From NCBI GenBank assembly GCA_903837355.1, contig CAILUI010000408.1:49111-113110 (forward strand): 64,000 nt of DNA, written 5' to 3'. A program made the position numbers and the translations under genes. The notes under the pieces were generated by a model that ran no database searches, was not told the DNA's origin, and was given only the letters and a program-made list of their open reading frames with translations. Positions 52,791 to 61,223 of this stretch are shown here, piece by piece (position 1 is the stretch's first letter; every line of letters starts with the position of its first letter). This DNA comes from an uncultured Victivallales bacterium. Lineage in GTDB: Bacteria > Verrucomicrobiota > Lentisphaeria > Oligosphaerales > JAFGRS01.

Positions 52791-55700
52791 ATGTGTTCCA
52801 CCTGGCAGAGCGTCGCGCTCCTGTCTGCCTCCACCGTCGCCGCCGCGGCAGCCGCGAAGATAACGGTGGGTGATGCCTATGCGTACAGTTCCGACCAAGG
52901 CGCGTGCTGGACCATTGGCACGGCCTTCGTTGAGGTGGGCCTGGAATGCCGGGACGGGGCGTTCCTGCTCACCCGTTGCCAGAACAAGCTGACGGATCCC
53001 CCGACCGAGTACGTCTCCCGGCAAGAGGCCATCAGCCCCCTGCTGGCGTCCATCGACCCTGCCGACGAAAGTCTCCGCGTGCCGGTCAAGGCGGGGCAGA
53101 TGCTCGGCGGCGACGCCGATCTGGAGGGGCTACGCATCCGCGCGAAGGGCCCCGAAGCCCTCGCCACCGCAGACCGCGACTGGCGGCTGACTGCGGCTGA
53201 GGCCGTAGCGGTCCAGGCCGGCGGCCGCCCGGCCGTGCAACTGAACCTGACCGTGACCCGCGCCGCCCTGCGCATCCGCTTCCATATCCTGGCTTACCCA
53301 CGCACACCGATCCTGCGGCTGTGGTCGGACCTCGAGAACACGGGCACACACCCGGCCCCGATCGGAGCCGCGGACCCCTTCTCCATCGTCCTCCATGACG
53401 ATTCCGAAGAGACGTTTGTAAATTACTGGATGGTAGGTGGTAACAATAAGCTTGACGCCGGCGAACTGCGCCACGCTCCGGTCGGCGCCTCCTACCGCCA
53501 CAGCCTCGGCGGCCACGCCACGCAGGAGTTCCTGCCCTGGACCTGCCTGATGCGCCCCGGCGGCGCCCGCGACGGCTGGTTCTCTACCCTGGACTACCTC
53601 AGCACCTGGCAACTCGCCGTGAGCCGCGCGAGCGCGGGGCCAACCCGGGTGAGTTGGGAGATACCGGAACTGCCGGGAAAGGTCCTTGATCCCGGCGCCC
53701 CCTTCCAGACCCCCCTCGTTACCCTGGGGGTCTTCAGGGATGGCCTGGACGGCATGGCGAGCCGGGTCTACGACTGGCAGTACGAGTACCTCTGGGATTA
53801 CACCAATGCGGCCTTCCTGGCGCGCCCGATGTGGGCCGTCGGCTGGTTCTTCTGCTCGCGGAATCTGCAGGAGCAGTTCGCCGCCCGCTTAGCCGGTCTG
53901 GACATGGACGCCGACCTGATGCGCACGCTGGGGTTTGACATGCTCTGGGACGATGCCGGCTGGTCGAAGCACCCGAAGTGGCCAATCGACGACTCGTACT
54001 CCGTGGTCTTCACCCACAGCTACGAGGGTCCCGACTACGCCCAGACCCTCCGTTACCTGGACAAGATGGACATGACCTGGCTGCTCTGGTTCTGCGGCAA
54101 CCCGCCGCAGGGAGTCCTGGACGGCAAAGTCGGCGCCTGGGGCAACTTCCAGTGGCGCACCGACGCCGTCTCCATCGGCGATGCCGCTGCCGACCGCGCC
54201 TGGCGCGACCTCATCCGGAACTTCCTGACCGCCAACCCGCGCTCCTCGTTCCACACCTGCAGCGGCGGTGGCACCTACGCGCACACCTTCGAGATCCAGC
54301 GCCACGCCGACGTCAACTACCTCTCGGACCTCGGCCGCGGTGACATCACCAATCACTACTTCTCGTACCTGGACCTCCCCGACAAGTGGGTCGACATCAT
54401 CGAAACCATCAAGGGGGGCAACCGCTACAAGCCCGAGACCTCGCGCCAACTGCTGACCACGGTTCCGTTCTGGTATGTCCAGGCGAGCGTCGCCGATCAG
54501 GCCCTGATCCGCCGCGACATCGACCTCTATCACTACCTGCTGCGCGAGGGCGTCGCCGGTCGCTGGAGCTATATGTTCCACCCCACCGTCAAGGGCGATC
54601 AGGAGTACTACTACTCCCAGCGTACCAGCCATGACCGGACCAAGGCGCTGATCATCCTCAAACACCGAGCCGAGGGCGAGGTGACGATTTACCCCAGCGG
54701 GCTCCTCCCCGAGCACCCCTACGTGGTCGGATTCGACTCGGTCCTCGAGACGAGCACCCGGACCGGGGCCGACCTGGCCGCCCAGGGCATCGTGATCAGG
54801 AACCAGGCCGCCGGCGAACTGGTCTACCTCGGCTTGCCCGACCGTCCCGGCTCGGGCCGCGACCGCGTCGCACCAACCGCCCCGGGACGAGTGCTGGCCC
54901 GCCGCGAAACCAACATCGGCCACAGTGGCGTGGGCCTCTACTGGTCGCCCGGCACCGACAATAACTGGATCAGCTTCTACGAGGTCCGCCGCGGCGCAGA
55001 GACCATCGCCAAGACGGCCACCGGGACCTACTGCTTCGACCACTCTCCAGGCTGGGACGTAACCGCGGTGTACGCGGTGCGGACAGTCGATGGTGACGGC
55101 CATGTGAGCCCGTGGACGGTCGCTGAACCGCTGCCCGGCAGCGCGGCGTCGTTCGCCGCCCTCGGCGGGCTCTTTGCCGAGAGCGGTCGCGACGGTTGGG
55201 GCGCGGAAACCTCGACCGCTGGCCAGACCTTCGCCCCCATGGCTTGGGTGCCGCCCGCCAAGAGCCCAGCCGGCGACCTGGGCGGAACCCCGAATCAGCC
55301 GGGCGGCGTGGAAGGATACTGGGAAGGGCCCAGCCAAACCCGCGTCGGCCGAGGCTGGCAGCAAGCCGCGCCAGACGCCGAGTGCATCCGGACCTGGACC
55401 GCACCCGCGGCCGGCACGGTCCGCGTCACCGGTCGCGCCATGAGGGAGTACTACCGCCAGGCCCTGGGCGGCCCCCTGCAGGTGCGGATCCTCCACAATG
55501 CCGAACAAGCCTGGCCCGCCAGCGACTGGGCCACGGTGCCGCTCAACGACCTGGTGGGAGCGGTCCACGATCTGACCCTCGATCTGGCGGCCGGCGACAC
55601 CCTCCGCTTCGTGCTCGGCCGGGGCACAGCGCCCAGCGCCGACATCATCGCCTGGATGCCCCGCCTGACGTACGTGGACAACTCCCCTGCCGCCCCTGCG

Positions 55701-56648
55701 GGTGGCACCGTCGTGCGTATCCTCTGCGGCGCCCGGCGGCCGTACACCGACAGGAATGGCAACACCTGGTCAGCAGACCGTCTCTACAGCGGCGGCAAGG
55801 CGATGTCCAGTAAGTCCGCCGTCGCGGCGGCGACGCCGACCCTTGCCGACCAAGCCCTCTACCAGCACGGCCGTACCGGCAACGACTTCGCCTATTCGAT
55901 CCCGCTGCCGCCGGGGCTGTACAGCCTCCGGCTGAAACTCGCCGAGCCGCTCTTCGAGCACGCCTTCGAACGCCCCTTCAATCTCAGCATCAACGGCCGG
56001 CAGGTCCTCACCAACCTCGACGTCTGCCACGCCGCACGCGGTCCCCATCGCGCCTACGAACAGGCCTTCCGAAATCTGGTCCCCGACGCCAACGGGCGGC
56101 TGGTCCTGCGCTTCACCGGCGGCTGGGAGCCCGCGGCGACGTCGGACCAGGCCATGGTCCAGGCCATCGAGGTCCTGCCGGAGGCGAAGACGGCCCTCCG
56201 CATCAACTGCGGTTCCGCGATCGACTTCATCGACTGGAACAGCCAGGTCTGGCGCGCCGACACCTACGCCGACAGCGGGCAGACCCTGCAGAGCAGCGCG
56301 GCGCTGACCCAGGCCGCACCGACTCTCTACGACCAGGCACTCTACCAGACGGCACGCAGCGGCATGTACCTTACATATCGGCTGCCGGCCGCCCCGGGCC
56401 TCTACACGGTGCACCTCAAGTTCGCGGAGCTATGGCTGACGGAGCCCGGCCTGCGTCCGCTCAACATCGCGATCGGTGGGCGCCTCGTCCGCTCCCGCTG
56501 GGACCCCGCTGCCGCGGCCGGACAACGGGCGATGGCAGCCGACGTCCGCGTCGAGGAGGTCGCACCGGACAAAGATGGGATCATCGAGATCCGGATCAGC
56601 GCCAGCGGCGCACAGGCTGCCATCCTGCAGGCCATCGAGATCGAGTAG
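52791..56648 (+). CDS. Large secreted GH36-like protein with Fn3 and two malectin domains
   Basis: 1285 residues with an N-terminal export signal (VALLSASTVAAAAAA). The catalytic part has MLWDDAGWSKHPKWP, FHTCSGGGTYAHTFE and ADVNYLSDLGRGD, resembling the GH36/GH27 clan; nucleophile and acid are not certain. An Fn3-like segment follows (about 693-790). At the C-terminus two malectin-type carbohydrate-binding domains stand in tandem, about 972-1120 (VRILCGARRPYTDRNGNTW) and 1135-1285 (LRINCGSAIDFIDWNSQVW). It probably binds and cleaves a plant or algal glycan outside the cell. The start follows the previous gene by about 30 bases. Confidence 0.82.
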   Translation: MCSTWQSVALLSASTVAAAAAAKITVGDAYAYSSDQGACWTIGTAFVEVGLECRDGAFLLTRCQNKLTDPPTEYVSRQEAISPLLASIDPADESLRVPVKAGQMLGGDADLEGLRIRAKGPEALATADRDWRLTAAEAVAVQAGGRPAVQLNLTVTRAALRIRFHILAYPRTPILRLWSDLENTGTHPAPIGAADPFSIVLHDDSEETFVNYWMVGGNNKLDAGELRHAPVGASYRHSLGGHATQEFLPWTCLMRPGGARDGWFSTLDYLSTWQLAVSRASAGPTRVSWEIPELPGKVLDPGAPFQTPLVTLGVFRDGLDGMASRVYDWQYEYLWDYTNAAFLARPMWAVGWFFCSRNLQEQFAARLAGLDMDADLMRTLGFDMLWDDAGWSKHPKWPIDDSYSVVFTHSYEGPDYAQTLRYLDKMDMTWLLWFCGNPPQGVLDGKVGAWGNFQWRTDAVSIGDAAADRAWRDLIRNFLTANPRSSFHTCSGGGTYAHTFEIQRHADVNYLSDLGRGDITNHYFSYLDLPDKWVDIIETIKGGNRYKPETSRQLLTTVPFWYVQASVADQALIRRDIDLYHYLLREGVAGRWSYMFHPTVKGDQEYYYSQRTSHDRTKALIILKHRAEGEVTIYPSGLLPEHPYVVGFDSVLETSTRTGADLAAQGIVIRNQAAGELVYLGLPDRPGSGRDRVAPTAPGRVLARRETNIGHSGVGLYWSPGTDNNWISFYEVRRGAETIAKTATGTYCFDHSPGWDVTAVYAVRTVDGDGHVSPWTVAEPLPGSAASFAALGGLFAESGRDGWGAETSTAGQTFAPMAWVPPAKSPAGDLGGTPNQPGGVEGYWEGPSQTRVGRGWQQAAPDAECIRTWTAPAAGTVRVTGRAMREYYRQALGGPLQVRILHNAEQAWPASDWATVPLNDLVGAVHDLTLDLAAGDTLRFVLGRGTAPSADIIAWMPRLTYVDNSPAAPAGGTVVRILCGARRPYTDRNGNTWSADRLYSGGKAMSSKSAVAAATPTLADQALYQHGRTGNDFAYSIPLPPGLYSLRLKLAEPLFEHAFERPFNLSINGRQVLTNLDVCHAARGPHRAYEQAFRNLVPDANGRLVLRFTGGWEPAATSDQAMVQAIEVLPEAKTALRINCGSAIDFIDWNSQVWRADTYADSGQTLQSSAALTQAAPTLYDQALYQTARSGMYLTYRLPAAPGLYTVHLKFAELWLTEPGLRPLNIAIGGRLVRSRWDPAAAAGQRAMAADVRVEEVAPDKDGIIEIRISASGAQAAILQAIEIE

Positions 56649-56783
56649 CAGAAGCGCCCACACCGGACCACGGCGGCGGGGGTCAGTGAGATCGATGACC
56701 GGGCGGAGGTCATCATCGAAGGCGGTGACGAAGGACTCGCCCGACCTGTAGTCGAGCCGCGCCACCTCGTTGAGTTTCCACAG
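56649..56783 (-). pseudogene. Fragment of a DUF2442-like gene
   Basis: A frame on the minus strand reads WKLNEVARLDYRSGESF, then VTAFDDDLRPVIDL and RRGPVWAL. This resembles the first 45 residues of DUF2442 proteins, which often pair with DUF4160. The expected ATG before WKLNEV is CTG, and the frame runs into the 3' end of the malectin protein gene instead of the rest of DUF2442. It looks like a truncated relic left at the junction of two loci. GAGGTG is still present just upstream. Confidence 0.5.
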
Positions 56784-56894
56784 GGTTCACCTCACCCCAG
56801 CGGGGCGAGCGTCCGCACTTCAGCCCCCGCTTGGGCCAACTCTCAGTCGGGCCGCCGTTCGTCTGCGTGCAGACCGCCGCCCCATGGCCCCCCC

Positions 56895-59800
56895 CTACTT
56901 CAGCACCTCCGGCCCGGCGAGGGTGATGACGCGGACGTCCTCGGGGGCCAGGGTCAGCGGGCCGCCGCGCAGCCCGTCCGGGAGCTTATCCAAGTTCAGG
57001 GCGTCCTGGTCCACGCTGATCCCGACGGTGGCGGGTTCGGGACTGTCGTTGAACACGGTCAGGTAGAGCGCTGTGCCCGGCCGGCCAAAGCGCTCGACGT
57101 AGACACTTGGAATGCTGCTGCGCGCGTGGGTGACCGGCTCCCAACCGGCGGCGCTCAGAGCCTGGATCGCGGGAAGAAAACGGCGAAACAGCGGCCGGTC
57201 GCGGTTGTAGAGATCAGGCCGTCCCCAGTAGGGATTGTCGGCGGCATTGTGACTGAAGAAGCCAGGGAAGACGGCGTAGGCCAGGCAACGCTTGAAGTAG
57301 AGCTCCACCCACTCCGGCTTGAACTCATCGTAGACGGTGTTGAGCAGCAACAGGTACGGGCGCTGGCCGCAGAGGGCGCGACGGTAGTTCATGACACTGT
57401 CCGGATTCGGGGTGTAGGCGCCCGCCGTGGCCCAGTTGGTCTCCGTCCCCAGCACATCCAGCCAGGCGGCGCCCCAGGGGAAGCGGTCAGGGGTGCTGTT
57501 GGCAAACATCATCTTGCCGCGCGCCCACTGCCGCTGAGCGACCTCGCGAGTGAACTCAACCGTGTTGAAGATGCCCAGCTGGCAGACCTGCCCGTCGCGG
57601 TCGAAGACCAGCGGGGTCTCGGCCGCCGCCAGATGCTCGGGCCGATAGTTGCGCAGATCGGCCGCCATCTCATAGGAGTCGATGTAGACCCCATCCAGAG
57701 CCGGGGGCGGACCGGCCGCGGCCTTCTCGGGCTCGAACCCGGGCTGGACGATCAGGTTCTGCGTCGTGCCGGCGCTCGCCAGGAGGACATCGTCGAACCA
57801 GACCGTGCCTTCGTGCGGCGCCCGGAACAGCACGTGGCAGGTCAACGAGTGGACGGGCTTGGCCGGCTCGACGCGCAGCTCGAGCGGCGCCCAGTCGTGA
57901 CTGCCCGTGGCCGCCATGGCTACGAAGCCCCAGCCCGGCGTGCCGTCGCGGTAGGTCAGGTCGACGTAGAGCGCGTAGTTGTTATCCGCAGTGCCGGTAA
58001 CCGCCTCGGCACGCGTCCAGACGCGGGCGTCAAGCGGGACCGCGGTCTGCTGATTGAGCACCACCGTCTGGCTGGCCCCGGTGCTGAGCCCGCCGGCTGA
58101 GCGCGCCATCCGGGCGGCCGCGGAGCCGTCCCGGCCCGCGCCGGGCACGATCTCGTAGCCCTTCTCCCAGGGACGCCAGGCCGCCGTGTGCAACCCGGCA
58201 CGCTGCTCGGCCAACTCGATGGTCTCCCACTTCTGCTCGAACTGCGTGACCGGATCGGCCGCCGTGCGCCGCAAGCGCGGGCTGGGGTTCAGCAGGTACA
58301 GAGCACCGTCACACCAGGGCGCTTTGACGATCCCGCCCGACCAGTCGCCACCGGCCTCGATGACCACCGACGAGGCCGCCGCCTGCATCTGCCGGTTTCC
58401 GGCCGCCGCCTGCTCCCGCACGTAGGCCAGGGCGCGCTCGTTCGTGCGCTCCATCTCCGGCGGCATGGCGACCCACAGGCTCATCGGCTCGACATAGACG
58501 AAACTGTCGATCCCATGCGCCTCGTCAAAGGCCGGATTCGGCGCGCCTTCCTGGAACTGGAAAGCGAAGTCGGCGAACCCTTCGATGGTCGCGATATCCG
58601 TGAACGGCATCCACGTCCCTTCGCGTGCATTGCGCTTAACGAAGCAGTCCGGGAACAAGCGGTAGTAACGCTCCAGCGCCGAGCGGAAGCCCCAGGCCGG
58701 ATCGCACGAATAGAGCACCACACTGACGGCGGCCCGACTGGGGAAGCTCCGCGTGACGGGTGACAGGCCGAGGTCAACCGCGGCGTACAACTCGCCGGCG
58801 GCGGGCTCATAGCCGAAACGTGCCAACCGCGGGACGTCCAGCGGCACCCCGATGGCCACGGCCCGCGCCGCACCGCCGATGCAGGCCAAGGGGTAACGCG
58901 AGGCCATGCCGTTGGCACCGGCCTGAACCGCCACCCAGTTGCGGTAGCTCTGGCCGCTGGCGATCTCGCGGTTCGTGCGCTGGTCGTCATGCCAGCGCCA
59001 GCCGTTGGCCGCGACGCGGTGCGCGCAGACCACGGTCAGAGCCCGGTCCTGGCCGCTGCCGTCGCGCACCTCCGCGTCCACGCGCAGACCCTCCGGCAGA
59101 CGCATCACCCGGGCGTGAACCGTGAGCTGAAGCTCGGCAATGGGGCCCTCCAGCACGAGTTCTCCGGCCGCCGCCGGCAGACTCTGGAACTCGGGTTCCA
59201 CAAAGCCCGAGCCGGCCGCAACATCGCGGACGAACAGGGACAAGCCCAGATCCGCCAGGCCCGGCGGCGCCCACTCGGCAGCGGCCACCGCCGCGGTCAC
59301 GGGCACCCCGTCGTACTGCTGCGCCCCATCCGGGGTGGCCTGCTCCCACAGCCGAACCGCGTCGAACCACGCCGTCCCCGTCCGCTGGCGGAAGATGCAG
59401 TGCACCAGCACCGTGCGCACCGGCTTCGCCGGCACGATCTGGACCGTCCGTTTCTGCCAGTCATGCGTCCCCGCCTTGAAGGGGGCAAGCTGGCCCCACA
59501 ACGGGGTCCCATCCGTGTACTCGAGATCGAGGTAGAGCGAGTAGTCGCCGTTGCTGCCGCCGCTGACGTTCTCCGCCCGGCTCCAGCACTCCGCCAGGAT
59601 GGGTGCCGCCACGGCCTGGTTCAGGCGCACCTCGTAGGTCAGCCCACGGTGCTCGGTCGCCGTCGCATTCCGGCAGCGGACGCTGGCCGCGCCGGCCTGT
59701 CGGACTTCGCGGTCGACCTCGTAGCCCAGTTCCCACGGGGTCCAGCCCTCGAGACGCCCGTCGACCACCGTCTCCATGCCACCGTTACCCACGCGCTGCT

Positions 59801-59906
59801 CCTGACTGAGCGCGTCGGCGGCCAGCGCCTGCTTGACCACCCGCGCCGCCAACGGCAAGGCGGCCAGCAGCAGGAACACGGCAAGACGACAGTGCAGTGA
59901 TCTCAT
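56895..59906 (-). CDS. Secreted protein with two CBM-like modules and a split catalytic-type barrel
   Basis: 1003 residues with a signal peptide (LHCRLAVFLLLAALPLAARV). Two CBM4/9/22-like modules lie at about 45-195 and 580-730. They share YEV or YEI near the start, RAE-V-G with N-Y-LY-DL, SHDW or THDW, PAKPV and WFD. Between and after them are glycosidase-like segments (WMPFTDIATIEGFADF, FDEAHGIDSFVYVE, DGVYIDSYEMAADL, LGTETNWATAGAYTP). The second module therefore seems inserted in, or duplicated next to, a barrel. It is probably a glycan-degrading enzyme outside the cell; family not identified. Divergent from the next locus. Confidence 0.7.
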   Translation of the reverse strand: MRSLHCRLAVFLLLAALPLAARVVKQALAADALSQEQRVGNGGMETVVDGRLEGWTPWELGYEVDREVRQAGAASVRCRNATATEHRGLTYEVRLNQAVAAPILAECWSRAENVSGGSNGDYSLYLDLEYTDGTPLWGQLAPFKAGTHDWQKRTVQIVPAKPVRTVLVHCIFRQRTGTAWFDAVRLWEQATPDGAQQYDGVPVTAAVAAAEWAPPGLADLGLSLFVRDVAAGSGFVEPEFQSLPAAAGELVLEGPIAELQLTVHARVMRLPEGLRVDAEVRDGSGQDRALTVVCAHRVAANGWRWHDDQRTNREIASGQSYRNWVAVQAGANGMASRYPLACIGGAARAVAIGVPLDVPRLARFGYEPAAGELYAAVDLGLSPVTRSFPSRAAVSVVLYSCDPAWGFRSALERYYRLFPDCFVKRNAREGTWMPFTDIATIEGFADFAFQFQEGAPNPAFDEAHGIDSFVYVEPMSLWVAMPPEMERTNERALAYVREQAAAGNRQMQAAASSVVIEAGGDWSGGIVKAPWCDGALYLLNPSPRLRRTAADPVTQFEQKWETIELAEQRAGLHTAAWRPWEKGYEIVPGAGRDGSAAARMARSAGGLSTGASQTVVLNQQTAVPLDARVWTRAEAVTGTADNNYALYVDLTYRDGTPGWGFVAMAATGSHDWAPLELRVEPAKPVHSLTCHVLFRAPHEGTVWFDDVLLASAGTTQNLIVQPGFEPEKAAAGPPPALDGVYIDSYEMAADLRNYRPEHLAAAETPLVFDRDGQVCQLGIFNTVEFTREVAQRQWARGKMMFANSTPDRFPWGAAWLDVLGTETNWATAGAYTPNPDSVMNYRRALCGQRPYLLLLNTVYDEFKPEWVELYFKRCLAYAVFPGFFSHNAADNPYWGRPDLYNRDRPLFRRFLPAIQALSAAGWEPVTHARSSIPSVYVERFGRPGTALYLTVFNDSPEPATVGISVDQDALNLDKLPDGLRGGPLTLAPEDVRVITLAGPEVLK

Positions 59907-60217
59907 GCTCTACGACTCCGCTCCAAGTGCCAACGCAACGGGCCTGCCGCTGACCTCACCGACCTGACCGTAACCCCCCTTCCCCGCCGCAGCAAGGCGC
60001 CCTGCCGGCAGCACAGGGCGGTTTCAAGATCCGTAGCGCGGCATCTCCGGTAGGGCGCGCGGTCCTGCCGGACGGCAGACCGGGGGCCGCGCGGCGTACT
60101 GGGATAAGCGCCCGCCACGAAGCTGGAAGCGGTTCCTTTGTAACACCGAGCCACAGCGTTGCTGCAACGGTCAGATGCTCGGACACGAAGGGTTCCTGCT
60201 CAGTCGGCAGCAACGGG
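59907..60217. other. Intergenic region, 311 bp
   Basis: This gap separates the CBM-module protein (minus) from the methyltransferase relic (plus). It should hold the promoter of the former. I see no convincing -35/-10 pair, RNA gene or repeat. Frames through it have no recognisable product. Confidence 0.5.
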
Positions 60218-60781
60218 ATGGCAGCGGCAGCGCAGCGCGGGGCGTTCGAGTGGGTCAAGGCCAAGGTCCTGCCAGACCGTCAGCGCAAGGCCAAAGAGGG
60301 AGTTGGCGACGAGGGCGGGATGCGTGCGCACCACAAGGCATTCCTCGCCCCGTGGTGGCAATTGTCCTTCGGCCGTCCAGAGATGCTGTCCGTCAGCAAG
60401 CCTCTGCCGTGGTTCGTCACCAAGTGCGGCAAGCTAACCGAGCGATTCCGCTACAGCGCCGAATCCGTCTTCGACACCTTCCCCTGGCCGCAGTTTGGAG
60501 AGGCGGCGGGCCGCCGCCGCGCGCCCGAGCCGGGCGCATCTCCAGGTGCGGCGGCCGCCGCGGGCGGCGCCGCCGCTTTGGACTGCGGTGGCTTGACACC
60601 GCTTGGTGATGGCAACGCCAGCACCGCCGCCGCTGCCAGCGGCTCCGGAAGCGGCGTCTCCGCCGTGGCCATCGCGCGGATCGAGGCAGGCGCGCCGGTC
60701 ACCGCGCCCGGCCTCCCGAACCCGGCCCGACTGATCACGCCCGACGGCATCCGGCCGCCCAGCCTGGAGGGCGCGCCATGA
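60218..60781 (+). pseudogene. Relic of a type IIG DNA methyltransferase (C-terminal part, internally deleted)
   Basis: A 187-residue frame carries patches typical of the C-terminal region of type IIG/MmeI-like methyltransferase-restriction proteins: FEWVKAKVLPDRQRKAKEG, WWQLSFGRPEMLS, WFVTKCGKLTERFRYSAES with VFDTFPWPQ, and near the end IEAGAPVTAPGLP with PARLITPDGIRPP. Between EMLSVSKPL and WFVTKCGKL roughly 55 residues of the usual protein are missing, and after FDTFPWPQ a low-complexity Ala/Gly stretch replaces the expected sequence. The N-terminal nuclease and methyltransferase motifs are absent. It cannot be an active enzyme. Confidence 0.7.
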
Positions 60782-60881
60782 TCGCTGCACGCAACCGGGC
60801 CGCGTTCGCGCCGGTCTGATAGCCGCACCTTCGGCGCTGAGGCCGCGGCGCTTGGGGCCGTCGATAGCATGGGGGCGATAG

Positions 60882-61181
60882 ATGCGAACCGCACTGTTCA
60901 GCACGGGCCAGTTCGACCAGATGGCCGACGAGGTGGTTGCCGTCCTGGCCGAGGTCGGCTACTCGGCGCTCGTGAACGGCCATGGCCTGAGCTTCGCCGG
61001 CAATGGCAACCTGGACAACGGCAGCCTGGTCAGCCCCGAGCAGTGCCTGCTTGACCTCGACCTCACCGAGGGGCTGCTGGCGCTGTGGACGGCACCGGTG
61101 GTCCCCGCCCCAGGCGACGCGCTCGCCCGCCTGCGCGAGCTCGAGCGCGTCCTGCAGCGGGCGCGGGCAGCGTTGGGGTGA
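60882..61181 (+). CDS. Small protein of unknown function, next to the methyltransferase relic
   Basis: 99 residues, MRTALFSTGQFDQMADEVV at the start and a helical Arg/Leu-rich end (LARLRELERVLQRARAALG). Codon use fits the window (G or C at most third positions). The ATG has GGGGGCG just upstream. No domain is recognised, and no signal peptide or membrane segment is seen. It may once have been part of the restriction-modification neighbourhood. Confidence 0.45.
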   Translation: MRTALFSTGQFDQMADEVVAVLAEVGYSALVNGHGLSFAGNGNLDNGSLVSPEQCLLDLDLTEGLLALWTAPVVPAPGDALARLRELERVLQRARAALG

Positions 61182-61223
61182 GGCGGCTGTCTGACCCGAC
61201 GGTCGGCGGTCCCGGAGCGACGG

